Shown here in pieces: positions 1-8,308 of a stretch of DNA of 35,117 nucleotides. The position numbers and the translations under genes are program-made. This stretch comes from Flavobacteriales bacterium (lineage in GTDB: Bacteria; Bacteroidota; Bacteroidia; UBA10329): contig JAIPBJ010000027.1 in assembly GCA_021739625.1 (NCBI GenBank), positions 1 through 35,117 of the forward strand, read 5' to 3'. The notes beneath the pieces are model-generated. The model was given only the letters and a program-made list of their open reading frames with translations, did not search any database and was not told where the DNA came from. Each line of letters opens with the position of its first letter. Positions within the stretch are counted from its first letter, which is position 1.

Positions 1-47
1 ACCACCCCCATACCGCACTGGGGGGAATGGCACCGATCCGATACCGC

Positions 48-87
48 TTGCAGGGGGAAAAGGGGCGCGCCCCTTTTCCCCCTGCAA
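48..87. repeat. Perfect 40-base GC-rich palindrome
   Basis: The left arm core cagggggaaaaggggcg (51-67) is followed directly by its exact reverse complement (68-84). The pairing extends three more bases on each side, giving a perfect palindrome with no loop, centred on an AscI site (ggcgcgcc). The right arm is followed by only a few A residues, so it is not a classic intrinsic terminator in either direction. It could be a REP-like dispersed palindrome or a cruciform-forming site. It lies just upstream of the point where the next gene loses its 5' end. Confidence 0.8.
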
Positions 88-155
88 AAACCAACCAACC
101 ATCTAATTTAGCACTGTCCTAAAAAGGGGAAGGCTTCACCCTGACCAATGATGGA

Positions 156-671
156 GTGCTTAAACTGCTAAAGGCAGGGCTTCCATCAGAGCTGATAGTT
201 ACCAAGATAAGAAGCAGCATCACCCACTTTGATGTGACAATGGATGATCTGATGAAACTCAGTAGCTCGGGTGTGCCTGCAGAGATCATGCAAGCAATGA
301 TAGACCCGAAAGCTAAAACAGCGCATGAGGCTGTAGCAACCAATGATAGCATTTCAATCTGCAAAAAGTGGAAGAAAGTATCAACTCATAAGAACGGTGT
401 TTTGGTTGAGCAGTCGGATTATGAACTGATAATACAATATCACGAAGATGGAACCTGGCATACCAGTTTTACCAATTTCAAAACGAACAAAAGTTCCAAT
501 TTCGGAGGAACCTATGAGTTTTCTGATGATAGGCAAAGCATTACCACCTATCCAGAAAGGGGAGAATCCAGCACTTCAGAAATAGTCAAATTGACGAACA
601 CGGAATTAGAAACAAAAAGCTCACATAAGGGTGAGGAATATATCACCCTATTGATCAGCATTGATGAGTAA
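156..671 (+). CDS. Lipocalin-like small protein, apparently missing its 5' end
   Basis: The 171 residues have two parts. Residues 1 to about 50 form a helical segment of the 'LTNdgVlKLLKAGLpselIvtKI' type that is common at the start of exported Bacteroidota proteins. Residues from about 68 on (KKWKKVS) look like a small lipocalin-like beta-barrel domain, with 'DGTW', 'GGTYEFSDD' and 'SEIVKLTNTELE' strands. The conserved helical segment already begins upstream of the first usable start codon (GTG at 156): codons 123-155 read KGEGFTLTNDG in frame and are preceded by a TAA at 120-122. No signal peptide is encoded, although relatives normally have one. The gene is therefore probably 5'-truncated or carries a nonsense mutation, and the start given is only the first possible one. 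Its composition is A+T-rich (40% G+C at 361-420). The specific function is unknown. Confidence 0.55.
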   Translation: MLKLLKAGLPSELIVTKIRSSITHFDVTMDDLMKLSSSGVPAEIMQAMIDPKAKTAHEAVATNDSISICKKWKKVSTHKNGVLVEQSDYELIIQYHEDGTWHTSFTNFKTNKSSNFGGTYEFSDDRQSITTYPERGESSTSEIVKLTNTELETKSSHKGEEYITLLISIDE

Positions 672-757
672 CAGCAATTGGCTTCCGAAGGAAGACTTGC
701 AAACACTCTCTTTGGGGTTGGATTTGATGCGTATGCCCTGCGCCTTTATATGTAGCG

Positions 758-789
758 TTGCCAGTTGAATCCAAGGTTTTCTATCTTTC
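758..789 (+). promoter_or_regulatory. Possible Bacteroidota-type promoter for the helicase gene
   Basis: A TATCTTTC box at 782-789 matches the -7 consensus TAnnTTTG at all but the last base. A TTG at 758-760, 21 bases upstream, could serve as the -33 element. Transcription would start near 795, just before a clear AGGAGA ribosome-binding site at 805-810. The box has one mismatch, so this is tentative. Confidence 0.35.
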
Positions 790-813
790 GGTTTCCTAAG
801 GAACAGGAGAACC

Positions 814-3069
814 ATGGAAACGACCGACCTCATTGAGGTGGCCTCGCGGTTTGTCAACAGCACCAACAGCCACATCTTTCTCACCGGCAAGGCAGGGACC
901 GGCAAGACCACCTTTCTGCACGGACTGGCGGCCTCCACCCACAAGCGGCACATCATTGTCGCGCCCACCGGCATTGCTGCGCTCAATGCCAAAGGGGTCA
1001 CCATTCATTCGCAGTTCCTACTGCCGCTCGGCACGTTCATTCCAGAGCGGGATGCTCCGCGCGATCTTGGTCATCCGGGCGGATTCTACACCCAGGGAAG
1101 CCTGGCCGCTAAACATCCGCTCAATGCCATCCGCAGAAAGGTGCTGCGCGGCATCGACCTCATCATCATTGACGAGGTGAGCATGCTGCGGGCCGATGTG
1201 CTCGATGCCATCGACTATCGGATGCGCTCGGTGCGTGGCAACTTCCGTCAGAGTTTCGGAGGCGTTCAGGTGCTCATGATCGGAGACCTCTATCAACTGC
1301 CGCCCATTGTGAAGGACGATGAGAAGGCCGCCATGTCACGCTACTACCACAGTCCGCATTTCTTCAAGGCCAAAGCATTGCAGCAGGACAGCTTTGTGTT
1401 CGTAGAGCTTGACCGCATCTTCCGCCAGCGCGATGAGAAATTCATCCACCTGCTCAATCACCTGCGCAACAACATCATCACAGCCGATGATGTGCGGGAG
1501 CTCAACAAGCATTATGTGCCCGATGCAGAGGCGCAGAACGATGAAACAATCACGGTCACCACCCATAACTATCGCGCAGAGGAATTGAACCGCAAGGCAC
1601 TGGAACGGCTCAAAGGGCCATCGTTCTTCTTCGATGCCAACGTGGAGGACGAATTTCCAGAATCGGCCTATCCCGTTCCGGCCCGAATAGAGCTGCGAAA
1701 TGGCGCACAGGTGATGTTCGTCAAGAACGACACGCAGGGAGGTGTTTACTTCAATGGCAAGCTCGCAACCGTGGTCGATGTGGATGAAGAAGGTGTGATG
1801 GTACGATTGGCAGGCACTGACATGCGCTATATGCTGCGCCACGAGGTCTGGGAGAACAAACGCTACACCACCAGCGACCGCACAGGCGAGATGCAGGAGG
1901 ATGTCATCGGCACCTTCTCTCAGTATCCCATCCGATTGGCGTGGGCCATCACCGTGCATAAGAGTCAAGGACTCACCTTTGAGAAGGCCATCATAGATGT
2001 GGGCCGTGCCTTCGCTCCGGGACAGGTGTATGTGGCCCTGTCGCGGCTCACATCTTTGGAGGGATTGACACTCAGAACGCCCATCAGTCCAGATGTGGTG
2101 AGCACCGATGCCGAGGTGGTCGAATTCTCCAAACGCAAGGAGGCACAGGGCGAGTTGCAACCCATTCTTCAACAGAAGCAAGGCGAATTTCTGAACATGC
2201 TGCTCGCAGAGACCTTCGACTTTGCGGAACTGTTGAAAGAGATGGACCGGATGCAGCAGAAGCACAGCATCATTGATGAGTTTGAAGACGCAGAGATGCG
2301 CAAGGCCCTGCCCGTGCTCCAACAGTCCATGCGCGAGGAGGCGGAGAACACGCAACGTTTCCGAACGCAACTGTCTCAACTCCTTCAAGCGCGTGACGAC
2401 CAGAAACTGCTCGACCGCATCAGCAAGGGAAGCACCTACTATGAGGGGAAACTGACCGAGTGGCTGCGTCAGGTTCTGATGCACTTGGAGGATGTGAAGC
2501 AGTTCGCCAAGACCAAGACCTACCAAAGCGCATTGGAGGAACTGGATACCCTGCTGATGAAGAAGTGGGAACAGATGCAGAAGTCAGGGCAGGTGGCCCA
2601 CAGCATACTGAGCGGGCAGGAGGTGACCATAGACGCCCAACTGGACAAGCAACGAACAGAAAAACGCATCAAACTGATTGCCGAGGTGAACCAGCATGTG
2701 ATTGAGAACCCGAAGAACAGCGGACGCAAGACAGGCCGGGTGCGCAAGGCCAAAGACCCGGAAAGCCCCGCCAAGCCCAAGGCGGTGAAAGGTCAGACCT
2801 ATCTTGACTCCTATCTGCTTTTGGATGAGGGCCTCACCGTTGAACAGGTGGCCGAAAGGCGAGGTCTCGGCAAGGCGACCATTGAAGGGCACATTGCCAA
2901 GGGAATAGGTGAAGGCCGTCTTCAGATAGAGAAGTTCCTCACACAAGGGCAGGTCAGCGAAATCTCAGCCACGCTGAAAGGTGCGTCACTGAATGAGGCA
3001 TTCGACAAGCTGGGAAAGAAGTACAGTTTCGGGCAGCTCAGGATGGTGGTCGCCACTACTACGGAGTAG
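814..3069 (+). CDS. PIF1-like AAA/SF1 DNA helicase with C-terminal helix-turn-helix
   Basis: This is a 751-residue ATP-dependent DNA helicase of superfamily 1, similar to PIF1. It has Walker A GKAGTGKT at residues 25-32, Walker B IIIDE at about 117-121, and the 'GDLYQLPP' motif at about 157-164. A UvrD_C_2-type segment around 376-420 contains 'TVHKSQGLTFE' and 'VALSR'. The long middle part (about 440-620) is charged and probably helical. The C-terminus (about 665-735) contains 'GLTVEQVAERRGLGKATIEGHI', a helix-turn-helix of the kind found at the end of Bacteroidota helicases. The ATG at 814 is fixed by AGGAGA at 805-810, one of the few good Shine-Dalgarno sites in the window. The gene stands alone and converges with the adhesin cluster. 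It probably acts in replication or recombination, but its precise substrate cannot be read from sequence. Confidence 0.9.
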   Translation: METTDLIEVASRFVNSTNSHIFLTGKAGTGKTTFLHGLAASTHKRHIIVAPTGIAALNAKGVTIHSQFLLPLGTFIPERDAPRDLGHPGGFYTQGSLAAKHPLNAIRRKVLRGIDLIIIDEVSMLRADVLDAIDYRMRSVRGNFRQSFGGVQVLMIGDLYQLPPIVKDDEKAAMSRYYHSPHFFKAKALQQDSFVFVELDRIFRQRDEKFIHLLNHLRNNIITADDVRELNKHYVPDAEAQNDETITVTTHNYRAEELNRKALERLKGPSFFFDANVEDEFPESAYPVPARIELRNGAQVMFVKNDTQGGVYFNGKLATVVDVDEEGVMVRLAGTDMRYMLRHEVWENKRYTTSDRTGEMQEDVIGTFSQYPIRLAWAITVHKSQGLTFEKAIIDVGRAFAPGQVYVALSRLTSLEGLTLRTPISPDVVSTDAEVVEFSKRKEAQGELQPILQQKQGEFLNMLLAETFDFAELLKEMDRMQQKHSIIDEFEDAEMRKALPVLQQSMREEAENTQRFRTQLSQLLQARDDQKLLDRISKGSTYYEGKLTEWLRQVLMHLEDVKQFAKTKTYQSALEELDTLLMKKWEQMQKSGQVAHSILSGQEVTIDAQLDKQRTEKRIKLIAEVNQHVIENPKNSGRKTGRVRKAKDPESPAKPKAVKGQTYLDSYLLLDEGLTVEQVAERRGLGKATIEGHIAKGIGEGRLQIEKFLTQGQVSEISATLKGASLNEAFDKLGKKYSFGQLRMVVATTTE

Positions 3070-3114
3070 CTTTGGCAGCTTTGCTTGAACACCCATTGAT
3101 TCCCACCACCTGAA

Positions 3115-4221
3115 CTATGGATTGCCAAACTCTGTCAGGCACCCCGTGCAGATAGTGAGCACCCGTCCTGTGGCAATATCCAATGTCTTGCATTGTGCAC
3201 CGGTCGTGTTGATACCGGGCTGCTGACCAACATTAGGGATGATTGCATTAATGGAAAGGGTAGGAACGCAATTGTTCCAGTTCTTGATGTCTTTCCAGTT
3301 GTCCGCTCCAGCAAATCCTCCTTGCCATGTGGTGTTGGCACCTATCTGATTCTTCCTGTACTGAATTATAGCGGACTGACCGGTGAAATCATGGTACTGC
3401 CAGACCTGCTTACCAATGCAATTCTGTTGATTTCCTGCCCTGTTGACCACTGCAAGGAAGTTGCACTGGTTAGGTCTGACTGGTGCCGTGAATGTCACTG
3501 AACCATATATGGTTGCGCATATTGGGCCGCTGTCGTTGTTGTAGAATATGGGTCTCCACACCGAGCCATCATGGGCATAGATGGTGATGTGAGTGTCGAA
3601 CATAGTGGTCGGGCAGGTTGAAAAGCTATATTCAGAGCCTGAGTTCGCATAGAAATAGGTGTAAGTTCCACTGCCTGCATTTCCGTTCTGAAAAGCGCAG
3701 GTCATATTGATCCCATTGCAGGCTCCTGAGCCTGAAACATTGGATGGCCCGCCCCAAGGATGCACCTTGCGGATGTTTATGGAATTGCAAGTGCTCTGGG
3801 TTGTACAGTTATAACGGCTCAGCAGAATCCTATAGCTTCCGCTTGCAGGCGCGATGAAACGCAATGACGCATAGACGTTGGCCTGTAAAGGGCCACTGTC
3901 ATCATTGTAAGCCAATGCAGTCGCACTTCCTTCTTGGAACACTGTCAGTTGACTGTCGAACGCACTGCCGGCCCAAACTTCAAAGGCCTCACCGGCAACC
4001 ACGTTGGTAAGTGGCATATACTCTCCCCCATAATAACAGGTCGATGGAGTATATATGGTATTGTAGGTCATTGCATTCGCATTCTGACTTGTAAAGGCCG
4101 TCCCACCATAGCCACATTGAGCCGCACTCTCAAACCCCGAATTGAGCAGAAGTAGCACTACGAGTATGTAGGGCATGTGCCTATTGTTCATTTCAATCGA
4201 AGGCATGGTGGACAGATTCAT
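3115..4221 (-). CDS. Exported cysteine-rich surface protein, function unknown
   Basis: This is a 368-residue protein. The ATG at 4221 overlaps the stop of the upstream gene as ATGA, which suggests translational coupling. A second Met (residue 11, near 4191) would give a more usual signal peptide, with a hydrophobic stretch 'YILVVLLLL' and possible cleavage after 'SAAQ'. The mature part has two similar beta-rich segments. Each carries a 'YNDDSGP' or 'YNNDSGP' motif and 'FTAP' or 'FIAP', as in pre-peptidase-like or adhesin beta-sandwich repeats. Cysteines are frequent. The end reads 'WKDIKNWNNCVPT...NAIIPNVGQQPGI', like the repeat of parallel-beta surface proteins, but no T9SS sorting domain can be recognised. 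It is the last gene of a three-gene exported cluster. Its G+C is lower than that of most neighbours. Confidence 0.75.
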   Translation of the reverse strand: MNLSTMPSIEMNNRHMPYILVVLLLLNSGFESAAQCGYGGTAFTSQNANAMTYNTIYTPSTCYYGGEYMPLTNVVAGEAFEVWAGSAFDSQLTVFQEGSATALAYNDDSGPLQANVYASLRFIAPASGSYRILLSRYNCTTQSTCNSINIRKVHPWGGPSNVSGSGACNGINMTCAFQNGNAGSGTYTYFYANSGSEYSFSTCPTTMFDTHITIYAHDGSVWRPIFYNNDSGPICATIYGSVTFTAPVRPNQCNFLAVVNRAGNQQNCIGKQVWQYHDFTGQSAIIQYRKNQIGANTTWQGGFAGADNWKDIKNWNNCVPTLSINAIIPNVGQQPGINTTGAQCKTLDIATGRVLTICTGCLTEFGNP

Positions 4222-4625
4222 TTGTTCTTCACGACAACGTAGTGGTCAGGATGGGTATCCACTTCCTTTCTTTTGTTAGGCGGGAAGGAGTTGTAATCTG
4301 ACTGGGATATCTGAAGTGGTCTGCTTCCGCTTTGTTCCGTCAACATGGCCTGATATCCTTTGGGATTTTCTGCAACGAACTTTGCTTTGGCAGTCTCATA
4401 GTCAACAGGGTCGATTCCTCCGTTAGGTAGAATGCGATAGCTGAAGTAACCGTTGTTCTTCTTCAAAGGGAAGATTACCGGTGACGAAGCACTGTGCTGA
4501 GCATGTGAACGGTCTGATTCGGATGGTGCACCAACGTCACCCGGCAATGTCTGGGCCTGTATTTCTTTGCCCTTGTGAAGGCACAGGACAATCGTGGAGA
4601 TAGTTAAAACTGTCTGTATTGTCAT
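4218..4625 (-). CDS. Small exported protein, function unknown
   Basis: This 135-residue protein starts with a likely signal peptide ('TVLTISTIVLCL', then 'EIQAQ' as a plausible cleavage site). The mature part is polar, with a Ser/His-rich linker followed by 'NNGYFSYRILPNGG' and a C-terminal 'ISQSDYNSFPPNKRKEVDTHPDHYVVV'-like segment. I recall similar ends in small Bacteroidota proteins but cannot assign a function. It lies 11 bases after the tail-fibre gene, and its TGA overlaps the ATG of the next gene. All three are therefore probably made from one transcript and exported together. It may be a partner or accessory of the large adhesin. Confidence 0.7.
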   Translation of the reverse strand: MTIQTVLTISTIVLCLHKGKEIQAQTLPGDVGAPSESDRSHAQHSASSPVIFPLKKNNGYFSYRILPNGGIDPVDYETAKAKFVAENPKGYQAMLTEQSGSRPLQISQSDYNSFPPNKRKEVDTHPDHYVVVKNK

Positions 4626-4636
4626 GACATTGCTAA

Positions 4637-7573
4637 CTAAGGTTCATTGAGGGTCAGTCTGTCTTTATCGGGAGGGCCAGCCTTTTTCATCTCCTTGTCA
4701 AGCAGCTCTACTTTCAAGACCAAATCGTCAAGCGTACCGTGAAGCAGGTTGTTCTCTTGCTTGAGTTCTTTGATCGCCTCTATCAACAGTGGTACTATGT
4801 GGCTGTATTCGATGCTTTTCCATCCGTCACTGTCAGTGCTGACAAGTTCTGGAACAACTTTCTCAAGCTCCTGAGCAATGAGTCCGAACTGAATGGTGGT
4901 GTCAAACTTCATGTCTGGAAATTCGTCAGTTCTCCAATAATAGTTTACACCACGCATGGCAAGCACCTTTGACAATGGATCATGAAGGTCGGTCACATCC
5001 TTTTTGAGGCGGGCATCAGAGGTTTCGTTTATCGCATTTGACTTGATCCTTCCTATCACATGCAGGTTGTATGTCGGGGCTGCAGTTCCAATGCCTACGT
5101 TGCCATTGCTTGTGAGAATGGTCATACGGGTGGTTCCACTGGTCTGTAGGGAAAGATTCTCATCATAACTGCCTATGAGCCCCTCATCAACGGTTAACCC
5201 TTTGTTGAAGTAATATCTGACACGGTCTGTTTGTATATGGGCCCAACTGGTATTCTGAGGGCCTATATCGATGTATCCACTATTGGTCTGCATGCGCACT
5301 GCGTTGCCACTTCCTTCAAGAACCCGTGTGTTGGCATCATTGATGTCTATCCAACCGGCCTCGCCATGGCCTACTTTCAGTTTGCCACCCAGATAAAGGT
5401 TGTATGTCTGCCCCGTTCTGGGAAGGTACATTCCATAGGAAGCGAACTCAGCCACACCATCCACACCTTCAGATCTTGCAAGGATTCTGGATCCGTTTGA
5501 ATACATCTCTGTGTTAGCAGCATTGCCCAACCTTAGCCTCCCGTTGATGCTCATGTTGCCACCTCCGCTTATACTGGCCACGTTGCCCGATGCCCCTGTT
5601 CCGGCCTTGAATACCCATCCTCGGCCTGCATTTGCATTCATGGTCAAATAGGTTGCCCAGTCAACGTTGACATAGGCGTGGGCACCGAAGGTTCCAATGC
5701 CAGCGAACATCATTCCGTAGTCAGGCTGGCCGGCGGCAGGACCGTTATAGAGAGAGAGGCCTTTGCCAGAGGTGTTGCTGGTATTGTTGACACCAAAGGC
5801 ATCTGCTCTTGCTGTGCCGGCAGTCCATAATCCGGCCCCCGCCTGAGCGGCAGCGATTTGATTCTGGATGTAGTTGCCACTGCCCGTTGGAAGGTCGGCA
5901 GCTTGGATTGCAGATGACACGTAGTTCGTGCCATTGCCTCGCAAGTAAGTGCCATTTGCGGCTGCATTTGATATTCGGAAACCGACATCGGACGTGATGA
6001 AGCTTGTGGCACGAACCGTGCCTGCTCCCGATGTGCCGACACCGCCTGAAGCTATGCCACCATCAACTCTCAGGAAATTAGCCACATAGATGCCATTGGT
6101 AAATGCATTTGTCGGGTTCAGCCGCAGCCATGCATCGTTGGAGCGGATTGCGACCTTGTTGGTGAGTTCAATGTCACCATTCGAGGCTATGCTCATCTTT
6201 TCTACTCCGGCCGTTGAGAAACCTATAGCATCTGCACTGTGCCAATACATTCCAGTGTTGGGGTCTCCAGTGAATGAAAGGGCGGGAAGCGCTGCCGTAC
6301 CATTCGACATTCTTATTGCTGTGGCATTTGAGAATGTTGCCACACCAGTCCAGGTCTTATTTCCTGCTGCCGTTTGGGTAGTGGTCAGATCGACCCAGTT
6401 CTGGGTGGCCGATCCCGTACCTCCATTGGCCACTGGCAGCACTCCTGTCACTTCCGTGGTAAGGTTGATTCCGCCTCCGGTACTTGAAAGGGTCCCATTG
6501 CCAAGAGTAGTGCGGACAATACCGTTGGTAGCGTACGTATGGAGCCGCGTTGTTCCGTTCGATGCGATGCTCATTCTCACAGAATTGCTCGTACCAAGGT
6601 GAAGTGCCCCTGCATATTTGTTGCCCAGCACGACCGAGTTTCCCTCTGTTCCGGTGAACGTGTTCCCCGATCCATCGCGTCCTGCCACATTGACCACTCC
6701 AAGGATGCCCTGTACAGCGACAGCATCCTGCGAAAGGCGTACAAAAGCCCCACCGGATTCTGTTGCATCATTGCTTCGATCGCCATAAATATCGATACCT
6801 GCAAATCCGTTGCTCTCGACCCTTACGATCTGGTTTGCTGTGACCGCATCTGTCAGGGATCCGATATGAAGGAGCTCGGTAGGTGCGGTGATGGCACCTA
6901 TCCCAATATTTCCATTGGAGATTATCCGCATCCTCTCGACACTGTTTGTTGATAGCGACAGTTCGTTCGCCACAGGGAGGAACATGCCTGTGGTCGTGGA
7001 ATTGGTGAACGAATAGGCAGGAGCTGCGGCTGTACCATTGGCAAATCGTCCGATCCGTCCACTCGTGATGGTGGTTGTGTTCACTATCAACAAGTTACCT
7101 GTCACGCGCGCATTGCCAGTCACATGCAACGGCTGCGATGGTGCAGCATTGCCGATACCTAACCTGCCATTCGTGTTGTCCCAATGGAAATTGGTGTTCT
7201 GTCCGAGATTCGTACCGCTGGTCCAAAAGGCCACCTTGTCCGTTACTCCGCTACCTGTAAGTGGCGTAGTGTTGCCACTCATCAGTCTAACCCAGCCAGT
7301 GCCATCCCAATAATAATGGCCTACGCCCGTAACAGCGCTGGTGTTATAGACCAGAAGCCCTTCGGCAGGTGCTGTCACCGGGGCCGCAGCGGCAAGGTTT
7401 GGAATGCTTATGCGGGGTACGAGAACACCCTGATCGGTAGATCGAACGTCAAGGACGGCCGATGCGTCTCGAGTGGATCCCACATAATCGATGAGTACAC
7501 CGTCTGACTGCGCCAACATTTCTTTGGCGATGGGAAGTAGCGCGAGGGATACGAGAAGTACTTTTCCTTTCAT
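4637..7573 (-). CDS. Tail-fibre-like surface protein with C-terminal S74 chaperone domain
   Basis: This is a 978-residue exported protein. I chose the ATG at 7573 because it directly begins a signal peptide (MKGKVLLVSLALLPIAKEMLAQ). A start 11 codons upstream is possible but would spoil the N-region. Residues about 25-110 are the typical Bacteroidota head ('SAVLDVRSTDQGVLVPR', 'LLVYNT', 'YYWDGTGW'). The long middle consists of repeating 'NGNIGIG', 'PLHV' and 'TGMYW' type segments, as in trimeric fibres. The C-terminus is an intramolecular chaperone/autoprotease (S74) domain beginning 'SDARLKK' at about residue 852. Ser852 and Lys857 have the spacing of the known Ser-Lys self-cleavage dyad. 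A coiled coil follows ('IKELKQENNLLHGTLDDLVLKVELLDKE'). It is probably a trimeric surface fibre. It is the first gene of the cluster. Confidence 0.85.
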   Translation of the reverse strand: MKGKVLLVSLALLPIAKEMLAQSDGVLIDYVGSTRDASAVLDVRSTDQGVLVPRISIPNLAAAAPVTAPAEGLLVYNTSAVTGVGHYYWDGTGWVRLMSGNTTPLTGSGVTDKVAFWTSGTNLGQNTNFHWDNTNGRLGIGNAAPSQPLHVTGNARVTGNLLIVNTTTITSGRIGRFANGTAAAPAYSFTNSTTTGMFLPVANELSLSTNSVERMRIISNGNIGIGAITAPTELLHIGSLTDAVTANQIVRVESNGFAGIDIYGDRSNDATESGGAFVRLSQDAVAVQGILGVVNVAGRDGSGNTFTGTEGNSVVLGNKYAGALHLGTSNSVRMSIASNGTTRLHTYATNGIVRTTLGNGTLSSTGGGINLTTEVTGVLPVANGGTGSATQNWVDLTTTQTAAGNKTWTGVATFSNATAIRMSNGTAALPALSFTGDPNTGMYWHSADAIGFSTAGVEKMSIASNGDIELTNKVAIRSNDAWLRLNPTNAFTNGIYVANFLRVDGGIASGGVGTSGAGTVRATSFITSDVGFRISNAAANGTYLRGNGTNYVSSAIQAADLPTGSGNYIQNQIAAAQAGAGLWTAGTARADAFGVNNTSNTSGKGLSLYNGPAAGQPDYGMMFAGIGTFGAHAYVNVDWATYLTMNANAGRGWVFKAGTGASGNVASISGGGNMSINGRLRLGNAANTEMYSNGSRILARSEGVDGVAEFASYGMYLPRTGQTYNLYLGGKLKVGHGEAGWIDINDANTRVLEGSGNAVRMQTNSGYIDIGPQNTSWAHIQTDRVRYYFNKGLTVDEGLIGSYDENLSLQTSGTTRMTILTSNGNVGIGTAAPTYNLHVIGRIKSNAINETSDARLKKDVTDLHDPLSKVLAMRGVNYYWRTDEFPDMKFDTTIQFGLIAQELEKVVPELVSTDSDGWKSIEYSHIVPLLIEAIKELKQENNLLHGTLDDLVLKVELLDKEMKKAGPPDKDRLTLNEP

Positions 7574-7736
7574 GGCAATGTGTTTTCTCACAATGACGAA
7601 AATCATGAATGGCGAAAATAATACACGCAGATATATTACCGAACAAAAATGTAACGGAAACTTAAATACCCGGAAAATTTTGTCTCAAATCCACCTCAAG
7701 CGCTCAATGCCTTGCATGGAAGAACTGATGCTGGTC

Positions 7737-8273
7737 TCAATTCACCTTCACCCAGAACAGCGATGTATGCCCACGCAGTTCACCGCCCATCGATGAATAA
7801 ACAGGTATGCGCGGGGCTATGGCCAGAACCTTCCTGTCGATGATGTTCCCATCGGGTGTGTATCTCCACTGTTCTCGGAACTTGACAGAATAGAACTCTC
7901 TGCCGTAATCGCGGGTCACGGCCTCGGCCACCATCTGGCCAGTCTCAGTATTCTCGTAATAGACCGTATCGGTAAAGAACAGCTTGGCCCGTACCTCTTG
8001 GAGCGTCATGGGTTGCTCGGTGATCGGGTCGAGGGCGTGCAGTTTGCCTGCAAGCACATCATTGAGCAGGTTCACCATCAGTTCTGAAATGTCGGTGAAG
8101 TCCTCATCATTCAGGTCGGTGTGGAACATGCCGTTGGCATCCACAGCATATTCTACCACTTTGGTATAACCGATATGCGATGTGCTATCGGACGCGGAGG
8201 GCAGTTGGTCTCCGTCTTTGGAAGTGCATGAGCTGATGGCAAGAAGGGCGAGCAGATAGGCTGTGTGTTTCAT
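7737..8273 (-). CDS. GldN-like lipoprotein
   Basis: This 178-residue protein has a lipoprotein signal peptide (MKHTAYLLALLAISSC, acylated Cys at residue 16). Residues about 65-178 resemble the core of the gliding-motility/T9SS protein GldN (PorN). The matching stretches are 'LLNDVLAGKLHALDPIT', 'YYENTETGQMV', 'VKFREQWRY', 'KVLAIAPRIPVY' and 'GHTSLFWVKV'. GldN is usually about 300 residues and continues well past this point, so this is a shorter, stand-alone form. None of gldK, gldL or gldM is nearby. The gene follows the M48 protease by 35 bases on the same strand, which suggests co-transcription and a shared role at the outer membrane or in the periplasm. The family link rests on remembered motifs and is moderately sure. 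Confidence 0.7.
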   Translation of the reverse strand: MKHTAYLLALLAISSCTSKDGDQLPSASDSTSHIGYTKVVEYAVDANGMFHTDLNDEDFTDISELMVNLLNDVLAGKLHALDPITEQPMTLQEVRAKLFFTDTVYYENTETGQMVAEAVTRDYGREFYSVKFREQWRYTPDGNIIDRKVLAIAPRIPVYSSMGGELRGHTSLFWVKVN

Positions 8274-8308
8274 GGTCTGATGTTCGGGTCAATGATTCGG
8301 TGATGGGC

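Noticed and set aside
1336-2526. Long minus-strand open frame (396 codons) opposite the helicase gene
   Set aside because: It mirrors the conserved helicase frame and has no recognisable motif or ribosome site.
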